A stretch of DNA of 33,645 nucleotides from CAZHGD01 sp964531735 (GTDB lineage Bacteria > Armatimonadota > UBA10988), in the NCBI GenBank assembly GCA_964531735.1, contig CAZHGD010000071.1, positions 1 through 33,645 of the forward strand, read 5' to 3'. A program made the translations under genes and the position numbers. Shown one piece after another: positions 1 to 7,779 of the stretch. Positions within the stretch are counted from its first letter, which is position 1. Each line of letters opens with the position of its first letter. The notes beneath the pieces were generated by a model. That model was not told the DNA's origin. It searched no databases and saw only the letters and a program-made list of their open reading frames with translations.

Positions 1-249
1 GGCGGCGGCGCGAGGGTGACCGGCTCGACGTGGTGCTGGCAGTGCGGCGGGCGGGCCGGCGCCGCACCCTTGGCCGACCCGGGGCCGCGCCTCGCGCGAG
101 GGGGCAGATGACCACCCCCGGGCACGCTCAGCGGGGCGCTGCCGCCACCGCCCCGGAGTCACCGGCCGGTCGGCCGGCGGCTCGTCCTCGCGGCAACCCA
201 AGGCGCCGGCTCGGAGCCGGGGCGGGGGGCGCGTGGACGCTGGCGCGAC
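1..249. other. gene-free left edge
   Basis: I see no convincing gene here. Every reading frame is either short or has the arginine- and proline-rich composition of GC-rich non-coding DNA. A short perfect hairpin (arms CCGGCT and AGCCGG, 206-220) sits about 30 bases past the stop codon of the leftward dapF gene and could help end its transcript, but there is no T-run. A gene could enter from beyond the left edge and end here; I cannot show it. Confidence 0.5.
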
Positions 250-1107
250 TCAGACGGCGAGTTCGCCGGTGAAAGCGGTCTCGGCGGGTCCGGTCATCAG
301 CACCCGCTGGTCACTCTCGCGCCACTCGATGGCCAGATCGCCGCCTTCCAGGTGGACGGTGGCGGCGCGCTCGCTGTGCCCGTTGAGCACCGCGGCCACG
401 AGCGTGGCGCAGGCACCCGTGCCGCAGGCCAGCGTGCGCCCCGCGCCGCGCTCCCAGACGCGCATGGTCAGCTCGGTGCGGCTGTCCACGCGCACGAACT
501 CGACGTTGGTGCGCTTGGGGAAGCGGTCGTGGCGCTCGATCATCGGACCCCACCACTCCAGGCGGATCGGCGCCAGGTCGTCGACGAACAGCACGCAATG
601 CGGGTTGCCCATCGAGACGCAGGTGACGCTCATCGGGTCGTCGTCCACCTGCAGCAGCGCGCTGACCACCCGCTCGGCGCCGGCGTCGGCGATGAACGGG
701 ATGTCATCGGGGTGCAGCCGGGGCACGCCCATGTCGACGCAGACCTGGGCGGTGCGGCCGTGGTGAGCGACCATGGTCGGGGAGATCGGGCCGGCCAGAG
801 TCTCGACGGTGAACCGGTCACGGCTCTCGAGGCCCTCGTCGCGCAGGAACTTGGCGAAGCAGCGGATGCCGTTGCCGCACATCTCCGGCTCGCTGCCGTC
901 GTTGTTGAAGATGCGCATCCGCCAGTCGCCGACGGTGCTCTCGAGCAGTAGAATCAGGCCGTCGCCGCCGACGCCGAAGCGGCGGTCGCACCACCGTCGC
1001 GCCAGCTCCGGCCAGTCGCGATCAGGCTCTTCGCGGGCATCCAACACCACAAAGTCGTTGCCCAGTCCGTGGAGTTTGGTGAACCGCACCGTTGCCGCTC
1101 CTGCCAT
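250..1107 (-). CDS. dapF: diaminopimelate epimerase
   Basis: DapF interconverts LL- and meso-diaminopimelate in the cytoplasm, the step before lysine and the meso-DAP used in peptidoglycan. The 285-residue protein has the normal family length. It begins with the family signature KLHGLGNDFVV (residues 11-21) and carries both catalytic cysteine motifs: MCGNGIRC (Cys77) and ACGTGACA (Cys228). The two halves form the usual pseudo-symmetric fold. The reading frame stays open 30 codons further upstream, but that extension is glycine- and arginine-rich and unlike DapF, so I place the start at the ATG just before MAGAATVRFTKLHG. A GAGG lies only three bases before that ATG and a GAGAGGG lies further back. 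The gene stands alone, divergent from the tRNA-Pro gene. The function is clear; only the start codon is slightly uncertain. Confidence 0.96.
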   Translation of the reverse strand: MAGAATVRFTKLHGLGNDFVVLDAREEPDRDWPELARRWCDRRFGVGGDGLILLLESTVGDWRMRIFNNDGSEPEMCGNGIRCFAKFLRDEGLESRDRFTVETLAGPISPTMVAHHGRTAQVCVDMGVPRLHPDDIPFIADAGAERVVSALLQVDDDPMSVTCVSMGNPHCVLFVDDLAPIRLEWWGPMIERHDRFPKRTNVEFVRVDSRTELTMRVWERGAGRTLACGTGACATLVAAVLNGHSERAATVHLEGGDLAIEWRESDQRVLMTGPAETAFTGELAV

Positions 1108-1395
1108 CTGCCTCAGCCCTCTCGCCCTGCCCGACCCGCCGCCGCATCCGCCGACGCCCGTTGTCAGCATTCTAGCCGACGCCCCCCCGCCGCGCAATCG
1201 GCTCCGGTAGCCGGGCGGCGACGCGCGTCGCCCGATCTGTTACGCCGCGGCAACGTCGCGGTCGGCTCTCGCCGACGCGCCGTCACTCAGGCCCCCTGGT
1301 GGTGCCATCGGCCGGGGGCGCCAGCCGGCACCGCGTCCAGGCCGCGCGGGGGCCGTCGCCCCCAGGGCCGTGACGGTTCATACCTCGTCGGAGGC
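1108..1395. other. gene-free spacer between dapF and tRNA-Pro
   Basis: This GC-rich spacer separates the divergent dapF and tRNA-Pro genes. I find no supported open reading frame, repeat or RNA gene in it, and no clear leftward promoter for dapF. The rightward tRNA promoter begins at its right end. Confidence 0.5.
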
Positions 1396-1424
1396 TTGAC
1401 GCGTTGGCGCCGACTGGGTACAAT
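1396..1424 (+). promoter_or_regulatory. sigma70-type promoter of tRNA-Pro
   Basis: A -35 box TTGACG (1396-1401) and a -10 box TACAAT (1419-1424) are separated by exactly 17 bases. Each box differs from consensus at one position. The tRNA begins 11 bases after the -10 box, as expected for a short-leader stable-RNA transcript. Confidence 0.85.
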
Positions 1425-1434
1425 CAGCGCGCTA

Positions 1435-1508
<74 letters not shown>

Positions 1509-1520
1509 CTGACTTCCCGC

Positions 1521-2621
1521 TCAGGCATCGATCTGGTGGTGCCTGATCTTCTCTTCGTCCACCACCACACCCAAGCCGGGGCCACTCGGCACCTTGATGG
1601 CCGCGTTGCCGACCATCTCCAGACCCTCGACACACAGTTCGCTGATGTACTGCGGCCCGTTGAGTTGGGCGGGCAGGCGGAAGCGTAGCGTGCTGTAGAC
1701 GTGCAGCGCGGCCGCCAGGCCGATGCCGGACTCGGTCAGCCCGCTACCGAGCAGGTCCAGGCCGAGCTGGCGCGCCAGGTCGGCGGTCTGGGCCAGTTCG
1801 CGCAGTCCGCCGGCCTTGCAGAGCTTCAGGCAGACGAGATCGGCGACGCCGAGCTGCGCCAGCCGGGGAATGTCCTGCGGGCCGCTGAAGCCTTCGTCAA
1901 TGGCCAGCGGAATCGCCGAGTTGGCGCGCAGCCGCGCCATACCCAGCCAGTCACCGGCGGGCACCGGCTGCTGCAGACAGGCCACGCGCTTGGACGAGCG
2001 GATGCGTTCGAGGAACAGCAGCGCGCTGGTGGGCGAGTAGGTCTGGTTGGCGTCGAGCCAGATGTCGACGTGCGGCGCGCCTTCGGCCACGGCCGCCAGG
2101 CGCTCGGCATCGAGGCCGGGCTCGCCGGTGACCTTGACCTTCAGGCAGCGGCTGTCGTGCCAGCGCCGGGCCGCCTCGCGCATCGCGGCCGGGCTGTCGG
2201 CCCGCAGGCTGTGGCTGATGGCCACCTTGTCGCGGGTCTTGCCGCCGAACAGCTCGTGCACCGGCACGCCGACGATGTGCCCTTGCAGGTCGTGCAGCGC
2301 GATGTCGACCGCCGCCTTGGCCGCCGGCATGGTGCCGGTGACGAACTCGTCGATGGTCGCCATGACGGCGTTGCGCGCGAACGGGTTGACGCCGAGCAGC
2401 ACCGGCGTGAAGTAGTCGCGGAGCGCGGAGGTGATGCCTTCGAGCGTCTCGCCGGTCCACGACGGCAAGGCGCGCGCCTCGCCCCAGCCGGTGGCGCCCT
2501 GGTCGGTCTCCAGGCGCAAGAAGACGTGCTGCTGCGCATGGCCGCGCGAGGCGTCGTCGCTCGGTTTGACCGGCAGGCTGGCCGGGATGACGTCCACCCG
2601 GCTGATGCGATGGATGGCCAT
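1521..2621 (-). CDS. mandelate racemase/muconate lactonizing enzyme family protein
   Basis: A 366-residue enolase-superfamily protein of the MLE subgroup. These enzymes abstract a proton next to a carboxylate that is bound to Mg2+ in a TIM barrel; known members are epimerases, cycloisomerases and dehydratases. The two catalytic lysines are visible: Lys163 in KVKVTG and Lys266 in KLCKAGG. Metal ligands Asp190 (DANQ) and Asp242 (IDEG) are present, but the middle ligand, normally the Glu of an EQP motif, is Gln217 in LQQP; the codon reads CAG. The spacing matches dipeptide epimerases (two Lys, three ligands), so a dipeptide-epimerase-like or hydroxyproline-dehydratase-like substrate is possible. 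The start ATG has GAGGAG about 11 bases upstream. It is divergent from the M81 peptidase gene, 110 bases apart, with a shared dyad. The family is certain; the reaction is not. Confidence 0.88.
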   Translation of the reverse strand: MAIHRISRVDVIPASLPVKPSDDASRGHAQQHVFLRLETDQGATGWGEARALPSWTGETLEGITSALRDYFTPVLLGVNPFARNAVMATIDEFVTGTMPAAKAAVDIALHDLQGHIVGVPVHELFGGKTRDKVAISHSLRADSPAAMREAARRWHDSRCLKVKVTGEPGLDAERLAAVAEGAPHVDIWLDANQTYSPTSALLFLERIRSSKRVACLQQPVPAGDWLGMARLRANSAIPLAIDEGFSGPQDIPRLAQLGVADLVCLKLCKAGGLRELAQTADLARQLGLDLLGSGLTESGIGLAAALHVYSTLRFRLPAQLNGPQYISELCVEGLEMVGNAAIKVPSGPGLGVVVDEEKIRHHQIDA

Positions 2622-2654
2622 GGATCAGCGCTCCTCGTCGCCGCTTCGACGTGA

Positions 2655-2691
2655 TAGACTGCCGACGGTCCGGACGACGGTCGGAAGTCTA
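2655..2691. promoter_or_regulatory. dyad between divergent MR/MLE and M81 genes
   Basis: Two 12-base arms, TAGACTGCCGAC (2655-2666) and GTCGGAAGTCTA (2680-2691), are inverted copies with one mismatch around a 13-base centre that itself contains GTCCGGAC. It lies 33 bases from the MR/MLE start and 40 bases from the M81 start. The position and symmetry suggest a dimeric regulator controlling both divergent transcripts. No regulator gene is adjacent, and no promoter boxes around it are convincing. Confidence 0.55.
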
Positions 2692-2731
2692 CATCCGACG
2701 CCCGGATCGCCGCAAGCGGGATGACCGAGCC

Positions 2732-4243
2732 ATGAAGATCGTGCTGGCCGGCCTGGGTCACGAGACCAATTGCTACGCCCCCACGGCGACCAACGTGGCC
2801 GACTTCGGCCGCTTTCCGCCCGGCTTCGCCTTCCCGGCCGGCGCCGCCGTGCGCCGCGCGTTCGAGGGCACCCGCACCGTGCCCGGCGGCGTGCTCGCCG
2901 CCGCCGACCGCCTCGGCCTGCACTGCGAGCCGCTGCTCCGCGCCTTCGCCACGCCGGGCGGCGTGGTCGCTCAGGACGCTTACCAGCGCCTCCTGGACCT
3001 GCTCTTGGCGCGACTCGAGCCGCACCGCGACGCCGCTGGCATCGTGCTCGACCTGCACGGCGCCATGGTCGCCGAGCAGCTCCACGACGCCGAGGGCCAC
3101 CTGCTCGGCGCCCTGCGCGAGGTGGTCGGCCCCGAGCTGCCGATCGTGGCGGTGCTGGACCTGCACGCCAACATCAGCCCCGCCATGGCCCGGCACGCCG
3201 ACATCCTGATCGGCTACGACCACTACCCGCACACCGACATGGCCGAGCGCGGCGAGGAGGCCGTGGCGCTGCTGGCACGCACGGTGCGCGGCGAGGTCCG
3301 GCCGGTGCAGGTACACCGGCCCATCCCGCTGCTGACCATGCCGCCCCGGCAGTGCACGCTGGACCAGCCGATGCGCGGCCTGCTCGAGCGCGTCTGGGAG
3401 CTGGAGCAGCGGCCCGGAGTGCTGACCATCACCCTCGCCATGGGCTTCCCGTTCTCCGATGTGCCCGACGCCGGCGCCTCCGTGGTGGTGGTCACCGATG
3501 ACCAGCCGGCGCTGGCCGACGAGCTGGCCGACGAGCTGGCCGCGGCGGTCTGGGCGCGCCGGCGCGAGTTCGCCGTGCAGTTGACCCCCGTCGAGGCCGT
3601 GATCCGGTGCGCCCGCCGCCCAGAGCCCGGTCTGGTGTTGCTCGCCGACGGGTCGGACAACCCCGGCGGCGGCGCGCCGTGTGACGGCACTGTGGTGCTG
3701 GAGGCGCTGATCGAGGCCGACGTGGCCGATGCCGTCGTGGCCGTCATCGCCGATCCGGCCACCGCCTCGCAGGCCCACGATGCCGGCGTCGGGGCCCTGA
3801 TCCACACCCGCCTCGGCGGCAAGACCGACACCTTGCACGGGCCGCCACTGGAGGTCGACGCGCGGGTCCGGTTCCTGTCCGACGGTGAGTTCACCTACCA
3901 GGCGGAGATGGGCGGCGGCGCCCATGGCAGTCTGGGACCGACGGCCGTGCTGGCCATCGGCGGCGTGCTGGTGGTGGTCACCTCCGAGCGCACCCAGGTC
4001 TGGGATCCGGAGATCCTGCGCAGTGTCGGCCTCGAGCCCGCCGAGCACCGGCTGCTGGTGCTCAAGTCGACGGTCCACTACCGGGCCGCGTTCGACCCGC
4101 TGACGACGCATCGGTTCGATGCCGACACGCCGGGCGTCCACCGGCCCGATTTCGGCAGCTACGCCTTTACTCATATCCGGCGGCCGATGTTCCCGCTGGA
4201 TCCGGATACGTCGTTGGCCCTGCCTGATGGAGAGCACCGGTGA
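2732..4243 (+). CDS. M81 family metallopeptidase (MlrC-like)
   Basis: A 503-residue cytoplasmic protein of the family named after MlrC, the last peptidase of microcystin breakdown. Most relatives act on unknown small peptides or amides. It begins with the family start MKIVLAGLGHETN. It shows LDLHG (107-110) and the probable zinc ligands Asp143 and His145 (LDLHANIS) and His167 (DHYPHTD); their spacing of 2 and 22 residues fits MlrC as I recall it. The C-terminal half carries the MlrC C-terminal domain with DNPGGGAPCDGT and KTDTLHG. The frame is open 27 codons upstream, but that part is arginine-rich and unlike the family, so the start is the ATG at 2732. There is no signal peptide. Its stop overlaps the start of the dihydroorotase gene by four bases, so the two are translationally coupled. 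Confidence 0.9.
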   Translation: MKIVLAGLGHETNCYAPTATNVADFGRFPPGFAFPAGAAVRRAFEGTRTVPGGVLAAADRLGLHCEPLLRAFATPGGVVAQDAYQRLLDLLLARLEPHRDAAGIVLDLHGAMVAEQLHDAEGHLLGALREVVGPELPIVAVLDLHANISPAMARHADILIGYDHYPHTDMAERGEEAVALLARTVRGEVRPVQVHRPIPLLTMPPRQCTLDQPMRGLLERVWELEQRPGVLTITLAMGFPFSDVPDAGASVVVVTDDQPALADELADELAAAVWARRREFAVQLTPVEAVIRCARRPEPGLVLLADGSDNPGGGAPCDGTVVLEALIEADVADAVVAVIADPATASQAHDAGVGALIHTRLGGKTDTLHGPPLEVDARVRFLSDGEFTYQAEMGGGAHGSLGPTAVLAIGGVLVVVTSERTQVWDPEILRSVGLEPAEHRLLVLKSTVHYRAAFDPLTTHRFDADTPGVHRPDFGSYAFTHIRRPMFPLDPDTSLALPDGEHR

Positions 4244-5487
4244 GCGAGCCGCTGGACCTGTGGCTGCGCGGGGCGACGGTGGTTGCCGGCGACTACGCCG
4301 GGCGACTCGGCGTCGGTGTGCGGGCCGGGCGCATCGCCGAGTTGCTGCCCGAGTCGGCGCCGGCACCGACGGCGCGGACCGTCCTCGACCTCGGCGGCGC
4401 CACTGTGCTGCCCGGGCTGATCGACCCGCACGTGCACTGCCGCGAACCGGGCGCGCACGCGCACAAGGCCACCTGGGCCTCCGAGAGTCGCGCCGCGGCC
4501 GCCGGTGGCGTCACCACGCTACTGGCCATGCCGAACACGTCGCCGTTCTGCGGCACGCGCGCCGTGCTGTCGCAGGTGCGCCAGGCGGCCCGCGCGAGTC
4601 GCGTCGACTACGCCTGCCACTTCGGCGTCGCGCCGGACGCGCTCGAGGAGCTGACCGCGGTGCGCAACGTGCCGTCGTTCAAGCTCTACCTGAACGAGAC
4701 CACCGGCATCACCAGCCCGCTCTGCGACGAGTCGCTGCTGCAGCGAGTCCTCGCGCTGGGCCACCCGCTGGTGGCCCACGCCGAAGGCCCGACTCTCGAC
4801 TGGTTGCTCGCCCTGCACGCCCGCTGGGGCCTCGGACCGCTGTACCTCGCCCATGTGGCGTTGGCCGGCGAGGTCGACTCGCTACGCCGCGCGAAGGCGG
4901 CCGGTCAGTGGGTCTATGCCGAGGCGACGCCCCACCACCTGTTCATGACCGACGCCGACGCTACGCGACTCGGACCGCTGGCCGACATGCGCCCGACTCT
5001 CAAGTCGGCCGCCGACCAGGCGGCGCTGTGGGCCGGTGTGGCCGACGGCACCATCGACACCATCGGCAGCGACCACGCGCCGCATTTGCTGCCTGAGAAG
5101 CAGTCGCCGCAGCCACCACCGGGCATCACCGGCCTGCAGACCATGCTGCCGCTGCTGCTGAACGCGGTGGCTGACGGCCGACTCGCCTGGCGTGAGCTGG
5201 TCCGACTCACCTCGCAGCGCGCGGCGGCCATCTTCGCCCTGCGCGACAAAGGCGAGCTGCGAGTCGGCGCCGACGCCGACCTGGTGGTGGTCGATCCGGG
5301 CGCTTCGTGGACGATTCGCAACGAGTCGCAGCTCAGCCAGCCCGGCTGGACGCCGTTCGACGGCTGGTCGGGCCGCGGCGCAGCGGTGCTGACGCTCCGG
5401 CGGGGCGAGGTGATCTACCGCGACGGGGTCGTCCTCGGCGAGTCCGGCGGCCGCGAGGTCACCACCCGCGACCCGGGCGCGGCCTGA
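4240..5487 (+). CDS. pyrC: dihydroorotase, CAD type
   Basis: This 415-residue cyclic amidohydrolase closes carbamoyl-aspartate to dihydroorotate in pyrimidine synthesis. It resembles the dihydroorotase domain of the animal CAD protein more than bacterial class I enzymes. Shared elements are DPHVHCREPG (His64, His66, Arg68), AMPNT (Asn99), FKLYLNET with the expected carbamylated Lys148, HAE (His180), AHVA (His205), TPHHLF, SDHAPH (Asp278), a PPPGITGLQTMLPLLL stretch and the C-terminal WTPFDGW. All metal ligands are present. The GTG start overlaps the stop codon of the M81 peptidase gene. Such pairing with a peptidase rather than other pyr genes is odd: the enzyme may work on a related ring amide, but the residues support true dihydroorotase chemistry. 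It is convergent with the PIMT gene. Confidence 0.88.
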   Translation: MSEPLDLWLRGATVVAGDYAGRLGVGVRAGRIAELLPESAPAPTARTVLDLGGATVLPGLIDPHVHCREPGAHAHKATWASESRAAAAGGVTTLLAMPNTSPFCGTRAVLSQVRQAARASRVDYACHFGVAPDALEELTAVRNVPSFKLYLNETTGITSPLCDESLLQRVLALGHPLVAHAEGPTLDWLLALHARWGLGPLYLAHVALAGEVDSLRRAKAAGQWVYAEATPHHLFMTDADATRLGPLADMRPTLKSAADQAALWAGVADGTIDTIGSDHAPHLLPEKQSPQPPPGITGLQTMLPLLLNAVADGRLAWRELVRLTSQRAAAIFALRDKGELRVGADADLVVVDPGASWTIRNESQLSQPGWTPFDGWSGRGAAVLTLRRGEVIYRDGVVLGESGGREVTTRDPGAA

Positions 5488-5542
5488 CCGCGCCATCCTC
5501 CGGCCTGGTCCGGGTCTGGCACCGGCCACGGCCGGTCCTGGG

Positions 5543-5577
5543 CGACGAGTCGCGGCCCTCCGGGCCCGGACTCGTCG
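5543..5577 (+). terminator. terminator-like hairpin between convergent genes
   Basis: Nine-base perfect arms CGACGAGTC and GACTCGTCG enclose a second stem (GGCCC/GGGCC with a TCC loop), separated from the first by a 2x2 mismatch. A smaller hairpin, ACCGGC/GCCGGT, precedes it at 5521-5536. It lies 55 bases past the dihydroorotase stop in the gap between convergent genes (5488-5738). There is no T-run, so any termination would be of the hairpin-only type. The rest of the gap holds no gene but is very rich in GAGTC words, with four between 5657 and 5701. Confidence 0.45.
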
Positions 5578-5738
5578 GGGATCGCCGCGACTCGCGGTCA
5601 CAGGGCGGCCGGCACGCGTCCGCAGACCGGCCAGACGGCCGGGTCGATCCGGCCCCGAGTCGCGCTGCGCCGACGAGTCGGCGGGCGAGTCGCGACGAGT
5701 CCGCGAGGCGGCGGCCCGGCCAGGGGTCGGGCGGCCGG

Positions 5739-6914
5739 TCAGCGGAAGGCCAGATTGGCCTGGCGACGGCGCAAGACCAGCGGCGAGTCGCCGTCGACCT
5801 CGATCCGCCAGTCGCCGAGGCGGGGGGCGCCGCGCGCGATCCACTCCTCGGCCAGCGCCACGAGTCGGTCGGCCGGCCCTGGATCGCCGTGCGCGATGAC
5901 GTCATGGTCGCCGAGCACCCCCACGCCGGACCACGAGTCGTCGTGCAAGGCCAGACGTCCGCCCGAGCGCGGCGCGTCGGTGCCGTCGCGAATCGTCGTC
6001 ACGGCGTCCGCCGCGGCCAGCAGCAGATAGAGCTGGAAGTGCCCGGTCGCTTGCCGGTCCTCGGCCACACGGCCCCACGGCAGCGGTCGCCGGTGCGCCG
6101 GCTGGTCGAGCAGCTCGCGCAGCGGCGGCCACTGGTGCGGATCCAGCGGGGCCGGCCAGTGGTCCCAGCTCGGACCGCGCGCCTCCACGAACCACGACCA
6201 ACGCAGGAACCGCCCGCGCCAACCGTCGCCCTCGCGGCGCAAGCCCAGTAGCGGCGCCGCACCACCGGGCAGCGCCAGCGGCAGGACCAGTCGGCCGCCT
6301 GGCGCCAATTGCCCCAGCCAGCTCCGCGGCACCTCGGGGCAGGCGAAGGTGGCCAGGATGCCGTCATAGGGCGCGTGGGCCGGGGCGCCGTCGAAACCGT
6401 CGGCACAAACCACCCGGACGGCCTCACCGTAACCGGCCTCGGCGAGGTGCCGCGCGGCCTGTTCGGCCAGCAACGCGTCGACCTCGACCGTCACCAAGTG
6501 GCCATCGGGCCCGATGATGCCGCTCATCAGCGCGGCATTCCAGCCCGTGGCCGTGCCGATCTCCAGCACGCGGGCGCCCGGCCGCAGGTCGATGTCGCCC
6601 ATCATCTGGGCCATGAGCGACGGCTGCGAGGTGCTGCTGGTGCAGATGCCTTTCTGCATCTGGATGCACAGGGCCAGGTCCACGTAGATGCTCTCGAGCA
6701 CGTAAGCGTCTTCGCAGTCGGGCCGGACCCGCGTGACCTGCCGGTCGTAACCGCCGTTCTGCCGGTCGTGCAGATGGAGCGTCTCGACAAACCAGTGCCG
6801 TGGCACCTCGCGGAAGCGCTGCAGGATGTCGTCGGGCGCGGCCCGCTGCACACTGAGGTAGCGGTAGAGCCGTTCGACATGGGCGGCCTGACTCGGCGTC
6901 AATACGGGCGGCAT
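5739..6914 (-). CDS. protein-L-isoaspartate O-methyltransferase-like protein
   Basis: An S-adenosylmethionine-dependent methyltransferase of the PIMT family, which repairs isoaspartyl damage in proteins. Of its 391 residues the first ~230 hold the PIMT domain: TSSTSQPSLMAQMM is the variant of the usual TISQPH entry motif, VLEIGTATGWNAAL is the SAM-binding motif I, VEVD and CADGF follow, and SWLGQLAPGGRLVLPL closes the domain. The remaining ~160 residues are an extension with no family I recognise. Plain bacterial PIMTs are about 210 residues; the longer layout is similar to PIMT-like enzymes found with actinobacterial peptides and lanthipeptides, but no precursor peptide is visible nearby. 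The gene follows the MBL-fold gene on the same strand, 52 bases downstream, with an AT-rich palindrome in the gap. Confidence 0.85.
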   Translation of the reverse strand: MPPVLTPSQAAHVERLYRYLSVQRAAPDDILQRFREVPRHWFVETLHLHDRQNGGYDRQVTRVRPDCEDAYVLESIYVDLALCIQMQKGICTSSTSQPSLMAQMMGDIDLRPGARVLEIGTATGWNAALMSGIIGPDGHLVTVEVDALLAEQAARHLAEAGYGEAVRVVCADGFDGAPAHAPYDGILATFACPEVPRSWLGQLAPGGRLVLPLALPGGAAPLLGLRREGDGWRGRFLRWSWFVEARGPSWDHWPAPLDPHQWPPLRELLDQPAHRRPLPWGRVAEDRQATGHFQLYLLLAAADAVTTIRDGTDAPRSGGRLALHDDSWSGVGVLGDHDVIAHGDPGPADRLVALAEEWIARGAPRLGDWRIEVDGDSPLVLRRRQANLAFR

Positions 6915-6936
6915 GGTGGCGTACCTGGACCTGACC

Positions 6937-6951
6937 TATAGAGCCTCTATA
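6937..6951. promoter_or_regulatory. AT-rich perfect palindrome upstream of the PIMT gene
   Basis: TATAGAG (6937-6943) and CTCTATA (6945-6951) are perfect inverted arms around one base. In a region near 70 % GC this AT-rich site stands out. It lies 22 bases upstream of the PIMT start and 15 bases past the stop codon of the MBL-fold gene. On the reverse strand it contains TATAGA and TATAGG, which could be -10 elements, but I find no matching -35 box. An operator or a promoter core is the likely role. Confidence 0.4.
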
Positions 6952-6966
6952 CCACAGCCACCGGAC

Positions 6967-7689
6967 TCAGGCCCGGGGCCACTGTCCCGCGCGGCCGGCC
7001 GACAGCGTCTGCTGCACCGCCGCGCGCCCGTTCTGCAGCCAGAAACCCTCCGGCTGCGAGGCGGCCAACTGGTGGCCGGTCAACAGCGCGTCGAACTCGC
7101 AGTCGGCCAACCGCGCCAGGCTGGCCAGCAGTTGCTCCGCGCTGAAGTCGAAGCTGCCGGTGTAGCCCGTGGCGCCGTGCGGCATGACGGCATCCCCTGA
7201 GAAGACACAGCGGCGGCCGTCGATGGTCGCCTGGTAGCTGACGCAGGTGCTGGTGTGTCCCGGCGTCTCCATGACTTCGAACTCGACTTCGCCCAGCGCG
7301 AAGCGTTCGCCATCGCGCAGCACCCGGTCGAGTTCGGGCACTTGTCCCTCCCAGTAGGCCCGGCCGGCCTCGCTCTGTTGGTAGGCCGCCGCGCCGGGCC
7401 CGGCCCAGACGGCGACGCCATCAGCCCGCAACTGCGCCACGCCGCCGGCGTGGTCGCGGTGCAGGTGGGTCAGCAAGCAGACCTGCCGCCGGTCCCACAG
7501 ACCCCAGTGCGCCAGGTTGGCCGCCAGCAGCCAGTAGGCCGGTCCGCCACGGCCGGCGTCGATCAGCACCACCGGCCCGCCACAATCGATGGCGAAGACG
7601 TCGCAGTTGACCTGGTTGGCCCCGACCAGGTCCCACCAGGCGACGCGGAACAGGTGCTCGCTGATTGGCGTGCCGTGCGGCCCATGCAT
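6967..7689 (-). CDS. metallo-beta-lactamase fold hydrolase
   Basis: A 240-residue cytoplasmic MBL-fold protein of the glyoxalase II-like type, with a dinuclear metal site. Visible motifs in order are LIDAGRGG, LTHLHRDHAGG (the HxHxDH zinc motif), ETPGHTST (third-ligand His), FSGDAVMP (bridging Asp) and LLTGHQLA (last His). All ligands are present, so it should be active. Possible substrates include thioesters, lactones and phosphodiesters. I chose the ATG at 7689 because GAGGGAG lies six bases upstream; an in-frame start 11 codons earlier has no such site. It lies downstream of the GHL10-like gene by 90 bases and upstream of the PIMT gene by 52, all leftward, so the three may be partly co-transcribed. 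Confidence 0.88.
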   Translation of the reverse strand: MHGPHGTPISEHLFRVAWWDLVGANQVNCDVFAIDCGGPVVLIDAGRGGPAYWLLAANLAHWGLWDRRQVCLLTHLHRDHAGGVAQLRADGVAVWAGPGAAAYQQSEAGRAYWEGQVPELDRVLRDGERFALGEVEFEVMETPGHTSTCVSYQATIDGRRCVFSGDAVMPHGATGYTGSFDFSAEQLLASLARLADCEFDALLTGHQLAASQPEGFWLQNGRAAVQQTLSAGRAGQWPRA

Positions 7690-7779
7690 ACGGGGCTCCC
7701 TCGTGCGCTGTCCTGCGCTCACCGATGCGCCGCAGCAGCGCGCAATCCTGCGGCCGACCGCGATCCCGGTGCCCCGGCG

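Noticed and set aside
1521..1546. Inverted repeat TCAGGCA/TGCCTGA at the end of the MR/MLE gene as a tRNA terminator
   Set aside because: The arms are short, the loop is 12 bases, and it lies within coding sequence without a T-run; too weak to call.
2141..4366. Long leftward open frame of 741 codons antisense to the M81 gene
   Set aside because: It has the His-, Gln- and Arg-rich composition of an antisense shadow in GC-rich DNA, while the other strand encodes a clear M81 protein.
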